Made by a program: the position numbers and the translations under genes
Notes under the pieces: generated by a model
Databases searched by the model: none
The model's input: the letters and a program-made list of their open reading frames with translations, nothing else
Told to the model about the DNA's origin: nothing
Part shown: positions 50,598 through 62,029 of the stretch, one piece after another
Layout of the letters: every line of letters begins with the position of its first letter
Numbering within the stretch: position 1 is the first letter of the stretch
DNA from: Candidatus Synoicihabitans palmerolidicus
GTDB taxonomy: Bacteria > Verrucomicrobiota > Verrucomicrobiia > Opitutales > Opitutaceae
Reading direction: 5' to 3'
Assembly (NCBI GenBank): GCA_020809425.1
Contig: JAGGDC010000004.1
Span: 310,001 to 374,000, forward strand
DNA length: 64,000 nt

Positions 50598-51857
50598 ATG
50601 GCCGAAGAACTCGAAGGTAACGTATTGGTGGGCCAATCAGGAGGCCCCACCGCAGTCATTAATTCCAGCATCGAAGGCGTCATCGCCGAAGCACTGAACC
50701 ACGACTGCATCGAGGAGATCTATGGCACGCTCAATGGTGTGCTCGGGATCCTCAATGAGGACTTCATCGACCTCGCGGCCGAGTCCCAACAAACCATCCG
50801 CGGCCTTCGCTCCACCCCGGGCGCCGTCCTCGGCACTTGCCGCTACAAGCTCAAGCAACAGGCCGATTTCGAGCGCGTCCTCGAGGTTTTCAAAGCGCAT
50901 AACATCCGCTATTTCTTCTATGCCGGTGGCAACGACTCCCAGGACACTGCCGACAAGATCTCCAAGCTCGCCCAAGAACAGGGCTACAAGCTACGCGTCA
51001 TCGGTATCCCCAAGACCATCGATAACGACCTGCCCGTCACCGATCACTGCCCCGGCTACGGTTCCGTGATCAAGCACGTCGCCACCACCGTACGCCAAAT
51101 GTCCTGCGACCACGAGGCCATGGGCCAGGGCGACCTCGTTTCCATCCTCGAGGTCATGGGCCGCAACGCCGGCTGGATCGCCGCCGGTGCCTCCCTCGCC
51201 AAGCGCCGCGACCACCCGCACGATCCTCCCCACATCATTCTCCTCCCCGAGGTCGCCTTCTCCGCCGAAAAATTCATCGCCGCCGTGCAACGCACCCTCA
51301 AACGCGAGAAGCACTGCTTCATCGTCGTGGGTGAAGGGTTGATCGACGCCGATGGCAACTACGTCGCCGCCGCTGAAGCCACAGACGCCTTCGGTCACGC
51401 CCAACTCGGTGGCGTCGCCGACTTCCTCCAAAGCCTCGTCGAGGCCAATATCCCCGGCATCAAGGCCCGCACCGCCAAACTCGGCATCGCCCAACGCGCC
51501 GCCGTCACCAACGGCTCCCAGACCGACGCCGATGAGGCCTACCTCGCCGGCCAAGCCGCCGTCGCAGCCGCCATCAACGGTGAAACCGACAAGATGGTCA
51601 CCCTCCTCCGCGGCGACGCCGACCACTACACCTGTGAGACCGGCCTCGCTCCCCTCCACGACATCGCCAACGGCGTGAAGAAGCTCCCCAAGGACTGGAT
51701 CAACGAGGACGTCATTTCCATGAACTACCAGTTCGTGCGCTACGCCACCCCCCTCATCCAAGGCGAGACCCCCGTCCCCCACGAGAACGGTGTCCCCCTC
51801 TTCTCCAGCCTGAGCCAAGTCCGCGTCCAACGCCTCCTCGGCGCCTACGAACTCTAA
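50598..51857 (+). CDS. pfp: 6-phosphofructokinase, PPi-dependent type
   Basis: Intact 419-residue glycolytic enzyme. Motifs: VGQSGGPTAVINSSIEGVI, FYAGGNDSQDTADKISKLA, and IPKTIDNDLPVTDHCPGYGS. Lys in PKTIDND (instead of PGTIDND) is typical of pyrophosphate-using enzymes, so it most likely phosphorylates fructose-6-phosphate with PPi and is reversible. MGRNAGWIAAGASLA and the GEGLIDADGN region follow. The ATG at 50598 is chosen because similarity starts there; the frame is open further upstream but that part is IS30 flank. This is one of the central-metabolism genes that stay clean. Confidence 0.93.
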   Translation: MAEELEGNVLVGQSGGPTAVINSSIEGVIAEALNHDCIEEIYGTLNGVLGILNEDFIDLAAESQQTIRGLRSTPGAVLGTCRYKLKQQADFERVLEVFKAHNIRYFFYAGGNDSQDTADKISKLAQEQGYKLRVIGIPKTIDNDLPVTDHCPGYGSVIKHVATTVRQMSCDHEAMGQGDLVSILEVMGRNAGWIAAGASLAKRRDHPHDPPHIILLPEVAFSAEKFIAAVQRTLKREKHCFIVVGEGLIDADGNYVAAAEATDAFGHAQLGGVADFLQSLVEANIPGIKARTAKLGIAQRAAVTNGSQTDADEAYLAGQAAVAAAINGETDKMVTLLRGDADHYTCETGLAPLHDIANGVKKLPKDWINEDVISMNYQFVRYATPLIQGETPVPHENGVPLFSSLSQVRVQRLLGAYEL

Positions 51858-51953
51858 GCGCAGACGGATTCAACTCCCTCTCCAACCGGCCCCCGTTCCC
51901 ACGGCGGCCAGTTTTTTACGCCCCCATCCCAGCCCCCCACCACCCAAAAAACC

Positions 51954-51976
51954 TTTGTTACGTAATACGTGACATA
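51954..51976. promoter_or_regulatory. Palindrome downstream of pfp, site 1
   Basis: TTTGTTACGT, AAT, ACGTGACATA: an imperfect version of site 2, starting exactly 60 bases before it. It looks like an operator for a dimeric regulator. Which gene it serves is not clear; the next intact gene is far away. Confidence 0.55.
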
Positions 51977-52013
51977 TCACCCGCCCGCCCCCCCTTCCAC
52001 CTCTATCCCGCAG

Positions 52014-52036
52014 TTTGTCACGTATTACGTGACAAA
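52014..52036. promoter_or_regulatory. Palindrome downstream of pfp, site 2
   Basis: Perfect inverted repeat TTTGTCACGT, ATT, ACGTGACAAA. Together with site 1 it forms a pair about six helical turns apart. It is not followed by a T run in the manner of a terminator, and its GC content is low for the window. Confidence 0.6.
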
Positions 52037-52112
52037 CTTTAATTCCTCCCTTGTCCGTCTATTTCCACCCGAGGTCCACGTCTTCAACAGTAACCCCGCG
52101 AAATACTAGCAT

Positions 52113-52876
52113 GGCGGCGTCAAGCGGCTAGTGCACAGTTTTTTTGTATAATAATAGCATGAAAGACTTCAGCGGGAGACTGTCCGTCGAGCCCGATGCG
52201 AGGGAGATTATTGAGTAGCCACTCCGCTTTGGCGATTTGGCCTTTGGTGACGGTGTTAAAGTCGATGCCTTTAGGGAAGTATTCCCGGATCAGACCGTTG
52301 ATATTCGCGACCGCACCGCGCTGCCAAGGGCTGTGTGGATTGCAGAAGTAGACCGCCACTTTTGTGGCCAGGGAGAAGGCGGCATGTTGGGCCATTTCGC
52401 GGCCGTTGTCGTAGGTGAGGGTCTTGCGCAGGTGGGCGGGCAGGCGTTTGAAGGCCCAGATGAGAGCGCGGACGACGCTGATCGCGTCTTTGGCGCCGCC
52501 CAACGGGACGATCATCACGTAGCGGGAGACCCGTTCGGTGATGACCAAAATGGCGGTGCGATTGCCCGCACCCATGACCAAGTCGGCCTCCCAGTGTCCG
52601 GGCACCTCCCGGCGCTCCACCTCAGCGGGTCGCTCGCCGATATTGCTCGCGCCCGGCAACTGGCCCGAGAGCTTGCCCTTGGCGCGGGGGGCGGGACTGC
52701 GCCGGGGCTTCTTGCGCCGCAAATAAGCGATCAATTCCTTCTTAACCGAGCCTTTGGAGGGGACGTAGATGAAGTCGTAGATGGTGGTTTCGTGGCTCAC
52801 GCGTCGGGTCAGATCAAGGCCATGACGTCGTCTCAAGGCGACTGCGATTTGCTTGGACGTAGCGCCGGTGGCAAAC
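52113..52876 (-). mobile_element. IS30 copy 4, 5' part missing
   Basis: The 3' end (GGCGGCGTCAAGCGGCTAG) is present; the 5' half with the hairpin and the HTH is lost where IS3 begins. The minus-strand transposase is open for 250 codons: VSHETTIYDFIYVPSKGSVK (one extra codon near ETT), GHWEADLVMGAGNRTAILVI, TYDNGREMAQHAAFSLATKV and PWQRGAVANINGLIREYFPK. It again has V-A-N in place of N-E-N. Confidence 0.85.
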
Positions 52877-52933
52877 TGAGGTGGACCCATGAAGTTGGAC
52901 AGGAGGGATGATTAAATCCCAAAGGAGTCCAAT

Positions 52934-54101
52934 ATGTCGAAGAAACGACGTGCCTTCAGTGCCGAGGTCAAAGCGAAAGTAGGGCTCGAAGCCCTCAAGG
53001 GAATCGAGCCGATCCACGTAATCGCGCAGCGTCACGCGGTGCATCCGGTGCCAGTGAGTCAGTGGAAGAAGGAGGTGTCCGAGCGGTTGCCGGAGATCCT
53101 CGCGAAGCCCTCGGCGCAGGTGCGCGACGAGATCGAGCGGAATCGCAAAGAAAGAGAAGGAACTGTATGCGCAGATCGGGCAGCTGCAGATGGAGCTCGA
53201 GTGGCTCAAAAAAAGTTGGCCCATTTGGAGAGTAAAGAGCGCCGCAGCATGATCGAAACCGAGCATCCGAAGCTGAGTGTGGCCCGGCAGTGCGAACTGT
53301 TGGAGCTGCCACGCTCAACCTACTACCACCACCCGAAGCCACCGAAGGAAGCGGACCTGGCTTTGATGAAACAGATCGACGAGATCTACCTCGAGTCACC
53401 GTTCTTTGGTAGCCGCCAAATGACCCGTTGGTTGCCACGCGAAGGACACGTGGTGAACCGTAAACGGGTGCGACGATTGATGCGATTAATGGGACTCACG
53501 GCGATCTATCAAAAACCGAGTCTGTCGAAGAAAGCGGCCTCTCATCAGATCTACCCGTATCTGCTGCGAACGCGGAAGGTTGAAAGGTCGAATCAAGGGT
53601 GGGCAACAGATATCACCTACATCCCGGTGTGCGGTGGCTTCGTTTACCTGTGTGCGGTGATCGACTGGCACTCGCGGATGGCACTCGCGGATGGTGCTCG
53701 CGGATGGTGCTCGCATGGGAACTGTCCAACACGCTGGATGCGTCGTTTTGCGAGCGGTGCAGCGCGCGATGGCGATTTACGGCAAGCCGGAGATCTGCAA
53801 CACTGACCAAGGCTGCCAGTTTACCAGCGCCGAGTTCACCCAGCCATTGTTGGCCGCCGGCGTGCGACTGTCGATGGACGGCAAAGGACGGTGCTTGGAC
53901 CATGTCTTGGTCGAACGCCTGTGGCGCAGCGTCAAATACGAAGAAGTCTATCTGAAACGCTATGAGACGATGGTCGAGACCCATGCCAACTTGGAGACCT
54001 ACTTGCTGTTCTACAACGACGACCGACGACCGCACTCCGCCCACGGCCGCCAAACACCATCCGAGGTCTACCACGCACAACTCTACCAAGCCGCCGCCTG
54101 A
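52934..54101 (+). pseudogene. IS3 transposase OrfA-OrfB, broken
   Basis: OrfA starts SKKRRAFSAEVKAKVGLEAL, with the HTH (HVIAQRHAVHPVPVSQWKKE). OrfB follows in fused frame from about 53210: LARQCELLELPRSTYYHHP-like text, PFFGSRQMTRWLPREGHVV, then the DDE core ATDITYIPVCGGFVYLCAVI and, in another frame, NTDQGCQFTSAEF and HVLVERLWRSVKYEEVYL. Two extra 13-bp units (GCACTCGCGGATG type, 53668-53706) push the frame by two between IDWHSRM and VLAWELSN-like text. Without them OrfB would be of normal length. Confidence 0.85.
53668..53719 (+). repeat. 13-bp tandem repeat in IS3 orfB
   Basis: Four consecutive 13-bp units: GCACTCGCGGATG twice, GTGCTCGCGGATG, then the diverged GTGCTCGCATGGG. Two units appear to be extra copies. 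Confidence 0.9.
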
Positions 54102-54236
54102 CGGCGGCTATCCGAGCGGGGAGGAAGCCGCGCTTCCTCCCCTGCTCCCCTCCATTATCTTTTATTCTTGGTCAGAAAAACCAGAAACCATAACTATAAA
54201 TCCGCCCGACCTGTCCAACCGACGGGGTCCACCTCA

Positions 54237-56229
<1,993 letters not shown>

Positions 56230-56493
56230 GGCCGCGCAAGGGTTCTCCGTGCGCTCAAGTCACGGTTCGAGCCAGCTCTTCTACAAATTGCCCAAGAGCA
56301 CACGCCCGCCAATCGCAATTCTCCACCACAGCATCTTCACCACTCGTAATGCGATCCGAAACAACAACCGCTAAGCCTCATGATTTCCGGTCATTCAGTG
56401 TGGATATTCGACGGACAAACAACTCAACAACATCATCCGGCCCTTCCGTCCTGTTCGATTTCAGCACCACGCATCTCAAGTGTTCCTAAAAAG
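56230..56493. other. Spacer with no gene found
   Basis: Divergent region between the SGNH hydrolase and rpsR genes; no readable frame, repeat or RNA was found. Confidence 0.4.
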
Positions 56494-56497
56494 CCCA

Positions 56498-56527
56498 TTG
56501 ACATCCCCCCCTCCGCAGCGGTTTAGT
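56498..56527 (+). promoter_or_regulatory. Possible promoter of rpsR
   Basis: TTGACA is followed after 18 bases by TTTAGT (4 of 6 matches to TATAAT), 16 bases ahead of the rpsR ATG. This leaves a short leader. Confidence 0.35.
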
Positions 56528-56543
56528 CCGCTTCTTTTCCGTT

Positions 56544-56738
56544 ATGAGCACTTCCGAAGAAACCCAGCAAAGCATCACTCCTTTGGAGATTCCGTTCACC
56601 ACGCCCCAAGCGTGGAACAACTTCACGACCGACACCGGTAAGATCCTGCCGCGTAAATACACGCACCTCTCGGCCAAGGAGCAGCGCCGCATCACGAAAA
56701 CGATCAAGCGCGCGCGCAATTTGCTTTTCGCACAGTAA
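56544..56738 (+). CDS. rpsR: 30S ribosomal protein S18
   Basis: Small-subunit protein that binds with S6 in the platform. The C-terminal half has the S18 pattern GKILPRKYTHLSAKEQRRIT followed by KTIKRARNLLFAQ. The first half (TQQSITPLEIPFTTPQAWNN) diverges from most S18 proteins and lacks the usual YKN/DVxxL text, but the total length (64 residues) is within the range. It is a single-gene unit here, without rpsF, ssb or rplI, and is followed by a strong terminator. No lesions. Confidence 0.87.
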   Translation: MSTSEETQQSITPLEIPFTTPQAWNNFTTDTGKILPRKYTHLSAKEQRRITKTIKRARNLLFAQ

Positions 56739-56761
56739 GAAGCTGACCGCAACCAACTTAC

Positions 56762-56791
56762 AAGCCGAAGCTTCATCGCTTCGGCTTTTTT
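56762..56791 (+). terminator. Terminator after rpsR
   Basis: AAGCCGAAGC and GCTTCGGCTT form the stem around TTCATC, and TTTTTA follows. It ends right at the first possible tsaC start. Confidence 0.92.
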
Positions 56792-56806
56792 ATGTCCTGT
56801 CAATCC

Positions 56807-57787
56807 ATGCGTACCCAGATCTACCGCCCTACCCCTGTAAACTTACATCGGATGGCCTGCGCGCTGCGAAGAGGAGATTTGGTCGGAGTCCCTTCCGAGA
56901 CAGTTTACGGCTTGGCCGCCGACGCCCTCAATCCAGACGCATGCGCCAAGATATTCACCGCCAAGGAACGTCCGGCCAACGATCCGCTAATTATCCATGT
57001 CCACCAAATCGCGCAGGCCAAGCAATTGGCTTTTTGGAACCAAGCAGCCGCACGCCTCGCCGATAAATACTGGCCGGGGCCGTTAACACTAGTTCTACCG
57101 AAACGTGAAATCGTACCGAACATAGTCACTGCTGGACTGGACAGCGTAGCCCTACGAATGCCTCAACATCCCGTGTTTCGGGCACTGCTCGAAACCGCCA
57201 ATCTCCCCTTGGCCGCCCCCAGCGCCAACCCCTTCGGTTACATCAGCCCCACCACGAGTGACCATGTCAAAACCAGTCTAAAAAACCGCATCGCCTACAT
57301 CCTCGAAGGGGGAGCCTGCCGGATCGGTCTTGAGTCAACCATTGTAGACCTCAGGAGTCCCGCTCATCCCCAAATTCTTCGTCCCGGCGCGATAACGTTA
57401 CGAGACATTCAAGCCATGCTGACAGGCACCTCAGCCGTGCATAGCCAAGATCCTGGAGAAGGGCCGGCATTGTCCCCTGGGCTGCTCAAACGCCACTACA
57501 GTCCGAACACGGCCATTGAACTCGCGGAAGAAATTTCCTCCGCACAAGTCACGTCCAATCAAGTCTTCGTTTTCTACCAACGAATTCCCCCGAGATTTAA
57601 GACCGCGAAATTCACTTACGTCCTGACACCAGACGGCACAGGCTTATCGGCGGCAAATCGGCTCTTTGCCCTCCTGCGTAAGCTGGATGCTCAGGGATTA
57701 GATAAAATCCACCTGCAACTGGCACCTTCCTCCGAGCCGTTAGCAGAAGCGCTTAACGACCGCATGCGCCGCGCCGCAGCGCGGTGA
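56807..57787 (+). CDS. tsaC: L-threonylcarbamoyladenylate synthase (TsaC/Sua5 family)
   Basis: Makes threonylcarbamoyl-AMP from Thr, bicarbonate and ATP for t6A37 modification of ANN-decoding tRNAs. The YrdC domain is clear: GDLVGVPSETVYGLAADAL, FTAKERPANDPLIIHVHQIA, YWPGPLTLVLPKREIVP, ALRMPQHPVFRALLE, PLAAPSANPFGYISPTT and GLESTIVDLRSPAHPQILRP. A Sua5-type C-terminal extension begins after ALSPGLLKRHYSPNTAIEL, so it is the long, two-domain form (about 326 residues). The ATG at 56807 is preferred over that at 56792, which touches the upstream terminator. Intact. Confidence 0.93.
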   Translation: MRTQIYRPTPVNLHRMACALRRGDLVGVPSETVYGLAADALNPDACAKIFTAKERPANDPLIIHVHQIAQAKQLAFWNQAAARLADKYWPGPLTLVLPKREIVPNIVTAGLDSVALRMPQHPVFRALLETANLPLAAPSANPFGYISPTTSDHVKTSLKNRIAYILEGGACRIGLESTIVDLRSPAHPQILRPGAITLRDIQAMLTGTSAVHSQDPGEGPALSPGLLKRHYSPNTAIELAEEISSAQVTSNQVFVFYQRIPPRFKTAKFTYVLTPDGTGLSAANRLFALLRKLDAQGLDKIHLQLAPSSEPLAEALNDRMRRAAAR

Positions 57788-57923
57788 GGCAAAGGCAACT
57801 TCGTTTCAGGACAAAACGCAACGGGGTTCTCGAGGCGCCTCTTATCTGCCAAAACATGAACGCCGTCTCATGGGTCTTCACGTTTTCGTGTGGGTGCCGG
57901 GTAAAAGTAGGTAAGGAGAAAAG

Positions 57924-59096
57924 ATGAGCACAAGTGTTGAGGAACATTACCGTCGGTTGCTGTTGTTGCCTGCCCCGTGGGAGGTGACGAAGGTCGAGGA
58001 GAATCTTGCCGCGGAGCGAGTCGCGGTGTGACTGAGGTGGCCGGATGGGGTTGGGGTGAAGGTAAAGTGTCCTGAGTGTGGCAAATTGGTGCCGGTGTAT
58101 GATCGGTTGCCGAGCGCACGTGGAGGCATTTGAGTGTGATGCAATACCGGCTTGAGTTGCACTGTGCGGTGCCGCGTGGCGAGTGCCCGGAAGATGGGGT
58201 GAAGCTTGTTCGCGTGCCGTGGGCCGAGCCGGGGTAGCGGTTTACGCTACACTTTGAAGCGTTCGCCGTGGCGGTGATGCTGGCGTGTCGGTCGCTGCGC
58301 CAGGCCGCCACGTTGCTGGATCTGCATTGGGACAGCATGCAGCGCCTGATGGACCAAGCCGTGAGGCGCGGCTTGGCGGTCCGTAGCACCCGACGGGATC
58401 AGACGAGTCGGACTGGATGAAAAGAGCTTCTTGCGAGGGCAAAGCTACGTGTCGTTGATGACCGATCTGGACGGGGCCCGCGTGCTTGAAGTGAAGAAAG
58501 GTCGGGACACGCAAACGGTTGTCTCTCTGTGGGAAACGATGTCGCCGGAGCAACGCGAGAAGATCGTGGCTGCGGCGATGGACATAGGCGGACCCTATAT
58601 TGCCGGCACTCGCCAGGCCGTGCCCCACGTCGACATCGTGCACGACCGATTCCACGTCTCCAAACCGCTCAACGAGGCGGTCGATCACACCCGCCGGGAA
58701 GAGGCGGCCGATCACACCCGCCGGGAAAAGGCGGCCAAGCTCGCCGAACGCGGCGATTACACGCTCAAGTGCAGCCGCTTCATGTGGCTGCATGGCGTGG
58801 TTCCCGAAAAACAGAAGGATCACTTTGAAGCCTTGCTGGAAACCAATCTGCGCACCGCTCGGGAGTGGGCCTACAAGGAGCCAATGGTCGAGTTTTGGTA
58901 TCAACCTGCGCGGCCGCGGGCGCGGCTTTTTTCGCCCAATGGTATCGCTCGATCATGAGCAGCCGCCTGCCCAAAGTCAAAAAGGTCGCTCGCACCCTCA
59001 AGGCCCACCTGGGCGGTCTTCTGACCTACTTCAAGCACCGCATCACCAACGCTCTGACCGAGGGCTTCAACTCCAAGATCCAAGCTCTGTAGGCCG
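57924..59096 (+). mobile_element. ISL3-family transposase remnant
   Basis: N-terminal zinc-finger text (KCPECGKLVPVYDRLPSA) and HFEAFAVAVMLACRSLRQAA with an HTH-like part are read in pieces, then the DDE core LDEKSFLRGQSYVSLMTDLD, GARVLEVKKGRDTQTVVSLW, QAVPHVDIVHDRFHVSKPLN and FKHRITNALTEGFNSKIQAL. At least four frame changes or stops (TGA at about 58029, others near 58130, 58240, 58415, 58940) are present. It is cut at the right by IS66 copy 1. Ends were not found. Confidence 0.82.
58683..58736 (+). repeat. 27-bp tandem duplication in the ISL3 transposase
   Basis: Two units of 27 bp starting GATCACACCCGCCGGGAA, differing at one base. They add nine codons (DHTRRE-K-AA type) without shifting the frame. 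Confidence 0.92.
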
Positions 59097-59184
59097 TAAG
59101 CGTCCGAGAGAAGACCCCTCATGACCGGATAGCAAACGTCACCATAATGGCGGCGACATCGTGATGATGCCTTGATCGTAAACG

Positions 59185-60719
59185 TTATGACTTCTCTGCG
59201 GCGGGCAGTTCGACGTCGACGGGGGGCTTTCCAGTTGCCCGGCAGGAGGAGATCGACGTTGGCCTCGGGACCGAGGACGGGCAGCTGGCTGAGCACGTCG
59301 CGCAGGTAGGCGAGCGGATCAATGCCGCGGCGCTGACCGCTGACCACGATTGAGTAGATGATGGCGGTGCGTTGACCGGCGTCGGGGTGTCCGATGAACA
59401 GCCAGTTCTTTTTACCCAGAGCGCACGGACGGATGGCGTTTCCCATCAGGTTGTTGTCCAGGCGAGTTTCACCGTGATCGAGGTGGGCGCACAACGGTTC
59501 CCATTGCCCGAGCAGGTAGGTGCAAGCCTTGCCGCGCCCTGACTTGGGCAACACCTTCGCGCGCAGCCCGATCGCCACCCGGCGCAACCAATACAGGCGA
59601 CGAATAAAGTGGAGACGCCGACGCTCACGACGTTGCGCCGTATCTATGCCTTCGGCATCCCATTGTTTTTCAAGGTGATACATTCTGCCAACTTGATCCA
59701 GGATCCACCGTACCAACCGTGGATCCTCGCCCTGAGCCTCAAAAAACTTGCGCCGGGCATGCGCCCAGCACCCCACCCAGGCTACTTCCGGGTGCGCCAA
59801 GGCATACGCCGCGTAGGCGGCATAGGCGTCGGACTGCAGGATGCCCTTATAGCCCTTGATCAAGGAGGTCAGTTCGCCATGGCGACGCGATGGCCGAGAA
59901 TCGAACACGACATCATTCTCGGGCACACTGATCGCCCAAAACCAATTAGTCTCGGTTTTGCCTCGTTTTTAATCCGGGTCGTGACATCGCACCGGCGTTT
60001 GTTCGCTTCTCCGCGCTGCGCGCTACGTCATCGGCCTGCACATAGCCCGAGTCGAGTAACCGTCGGTGCATGCGCTCGTAAAGCGGTTCGAGCCACATGG
60101 CCGCGATGCGCACCCACTCGGCCATGCTCTGGCGAGGCAACGACGCGCCCCACCGCGCCGACATCTTTGCGAGGCGGTAGAGCGGTTGGTGGTCGACGTA
60201 TTTGGAGTTCAGGATCCACGCGAGCAGCCCGGCCGAGGCGTAACCACCCTCCACCGGGCGCACCCGGGCCGGCGCCACCACCGGCGCCAGATCGCGGTTG
60301 CCCTTGGTCCGATACTTCGGACGCACAAACTCGCGCTTGAACAACTTCGGGGGCACTACATCGACCTCGAAGCTACGCTCTTCACCGATGCGCTCATACT
60401 GCTCCGGCGCGGCCTGTACTTCGGCGGGCTCGATCACGATGGTTGCGCTTACCGGCAGCTTCGCAAACGTCTCCGCCCGCAGGGGCCGTTTCTCCTGCGA
60501 AGCGCGGCGACGCTCGTAACTGATCCGCTCGGTGCCCTGGTCCGTTGCCGCCAGCTGTTGCTGGTCCGACAGCTTGATCTGCAGCTGCGCCGGATCTAGC
60601 TTCTCGCTCTTTCCCCCGCCAAACATCTGCTTTTTCATCCACTCCACCTGAGCCCGTAGCGCGATATTTTCTCGCTCCAAAGCGAGGAAGGCCGCGGGCA
60701 GTTCAGCGAGCGGCGGCAC
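59185..60719 (-). pseudogene. tnpC: IS66 copy 1 transposase TnpC, frameshifted
   Basis: Starts PPLAELPAAFLALERENIAL with the Leu-zipper-like region, then QMFGGGKSEKLDPAQLQ, RPKYRTKGNRDLAPVV (zinc-region substitute), GGYASAGLLAWILNSKYVDH, QPLYRLAKMSARWGASLPRQ. The frame breaks near 60000-59940 around the first catalytic Asp (SGYVQADD), then HPEVAWVGCWAHARRKFFEA, GKACTYLLGQWEPLCAHLDH and ETRLDNNLMGNAIRPCALGK. A C6 run near 59224 shifts the last residues; the native tail PPVDVELPAAEKS is in another frame. Confidence 0.85.
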
Positions 60720-60761
60720 GCCTAATATCCATACTTCGGATACGACTTAAGGCAACGATTT

Positions 60762-61106
60762 TTACCGCTCAAACCACGCTTTTTTGCAGCCCTGTTTCAA
60801 GTCGATTCCCGCGAGCAGCATCGTCAGCGCCTCGGGTTTCAAACTGACCTTCGTGTGATCGCTGCCCACCGGCCAACTGAAGCGACCTTTCTCCAGTCGC
60901 TTCGCAAAAACCCACGGCCCGGTGCCGTCCCAATAGAGCAGCTTGATGCGATTGCGCCGCTTGTTGCTGAACACAAACACCGCGCCCGATCGTGGGTCCT
61001 CGCGCAACACGCCCGTCGCCAGACTCCACAACCCGTCAAACTGTTTGCGCATATCCATCGGCTCGATCGCCACGTGGATCTTCAATGCGTTCGGAAACGT
61101 CAGCAT
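60762..61106 (-). CDS. tnpB: IS66 copy 1 accessory protein TnpB
   Basis: Intact 114-residue IS66 Orf2 protein: LTFPNALKIHVAIEPMDMRK, QFDGLWSLATGVLREDPRSG, AVFVFSNKRRNRIKLLYWDG, TGPWVFAKRLEKGRFSWPVG and LTMLLAGIDLKQG. It is needed with TnpA for IS66 transposition; its exact role is unknown. It is the only IS gene in the window that looks undamaged. Confidence 0.9.
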   Translation of the reverse strand: MLTFPNALKIHVAIEPMDMRKQFDGLWSLATGVLREDPRSGAVFVFSNKRRNRIKLLYWDGTGPWVFAKRLEKGRFSWPVGSDHTKVSLKPEALTMLLAGIDLKQGCKKAWFER

Positions 61107-61267
61107 CGCTTCAGGAAGTCAACGCCTAGACCAACCCGGCCACCTCGCGCGCATCGCGACCCCGCACGATCAATCCGTCGCGCAACACCACCTCCAGTGC
61201 TGTGCCTGGTAAGCGTCCGAGAGGCGACTTCCTATGCGGGAAGTGATTTTGCAGGTAAATTGGCAGG

Positions 61268-61632
61268 ATGGAAGCAATTGAAGTGGAGGTACAGAACAAC
61301 AAGCACGATGGGCGCGGACGCCAGCTGCGTAGCGCAGAGGAGTGGGCGCAGTTGGCGGCGATCTACCGCGAGAGCGGCCTGACGCAGAAGGCGTTCGCGA
61401 AGCGCGAGGGCCTCAAATACGCGACGTGTGTAGCATGGCTGGGACGGCCCGGCGGCGCAAGGGTGCGGTAGCGGCGGCGGCGAGCCCGGCGCGCCCTTCG
61501 TTCGCAACGCTGCGCTTGGGCGCGATGTCGCCTCCGGCGGCATCGTTGGAGGTGAGGCTGCCGGACGGCACGCGGTTGCGTGGTGACGATCCGATCGCCA
61601 TAGCCGCGTTGGTCAAAGCCCTGCCCAACTGA
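61268..61632 (+). pseudogene. tnpA: IS66 copy 2 TnpA, frameshifted
   Basis: Small HTH protein: RSAEEWAQLAAIYRESGLTQ and KAFAKREGLKYATCVAWLGR, then in another frame (change near 61440) SLEVRLPDGTRLRGDDPIAI and AALVKALPN. Expected size is about 120 residues. Confidence 0.8.
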
Positions 61633-61637
61633 CGGCG

Positions 61638-61976
61638 ATGATCGGTTTGCCTTCGGCGCTGACGATCCACCTAGCAATTGAACCGGTGGATATGCGAAAG
61701 CAGTTTGACGGATTGTGGACTGTGGCTTCCCAGGTGCTGCGTGAAGATCCCTTTGGCGGTGCGTTGTTCGTGTTCACCAACAAGCGGCGCAACCGGGTGA
61801 AGTTGCTGTATTGGGATGGCACCGGCGTGTGGGTGGCTGGCCAAGCGGCTGGAGAAGGGTTGCTTCACGTGACCGCGCGGTGGCGACGGCGCGAAGGTGA
61901 CGCTCAGTGCCGAAGCGCTGACGATGTTACTGGGCGGAATCGACCTGAAGGATGGTGCGAAAAAAGCGTGGTATGA
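61638..61976 (+). pseudogene. tnpB: IS66 copy 2 TnpB, frameshifted
   Basis: IGLPSALTIHLAIEPVDMRK, QFDGLWTVASQVLREDPFGG and ALFVFTNKRRNRVKLLYWDG are in frame; a change near 61840 (after GTGVWV) moves the end, LSAEALTMLLGGIDLKDGAK, to another frame. Confidence 0.85.
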
Positions 61977-62029
61977 ACGCGAAAAAAGGTTGCTGTTTAA
62001 TAGTATCCTATATATGGATACTGATCGTG

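Larger units (their letters stand above)
52877..54236 (+). mobile_element. IS3-family element
   Basis: Inverted ends TGAGGTGGACCC and GGGTCCACCTCA. No target duplication: the left flank is IS30 copy 4, the right flank an IS110 remnant. It carries an orfA/orfB transposase pair that is broken. A third copy of the right-end sequence lies alone at 24253. Confidence 0.9.
59097..61208 (-). mobile_element. IS66-family element, copy 1 (right end cut by copy 2)
   Basis: Left end GTAAGCGTCCGAGAG. Minus-strand genes tnpC and tnpB are present, and the very end of tnpA (LEVVLRDGLIVRGRDAREVA) is read at 61120-61200 before copy 2 begins. The two IS66 elements are similar but clearly diverged in protein sequence, and lie head to head. 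Confidence 0.9.
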
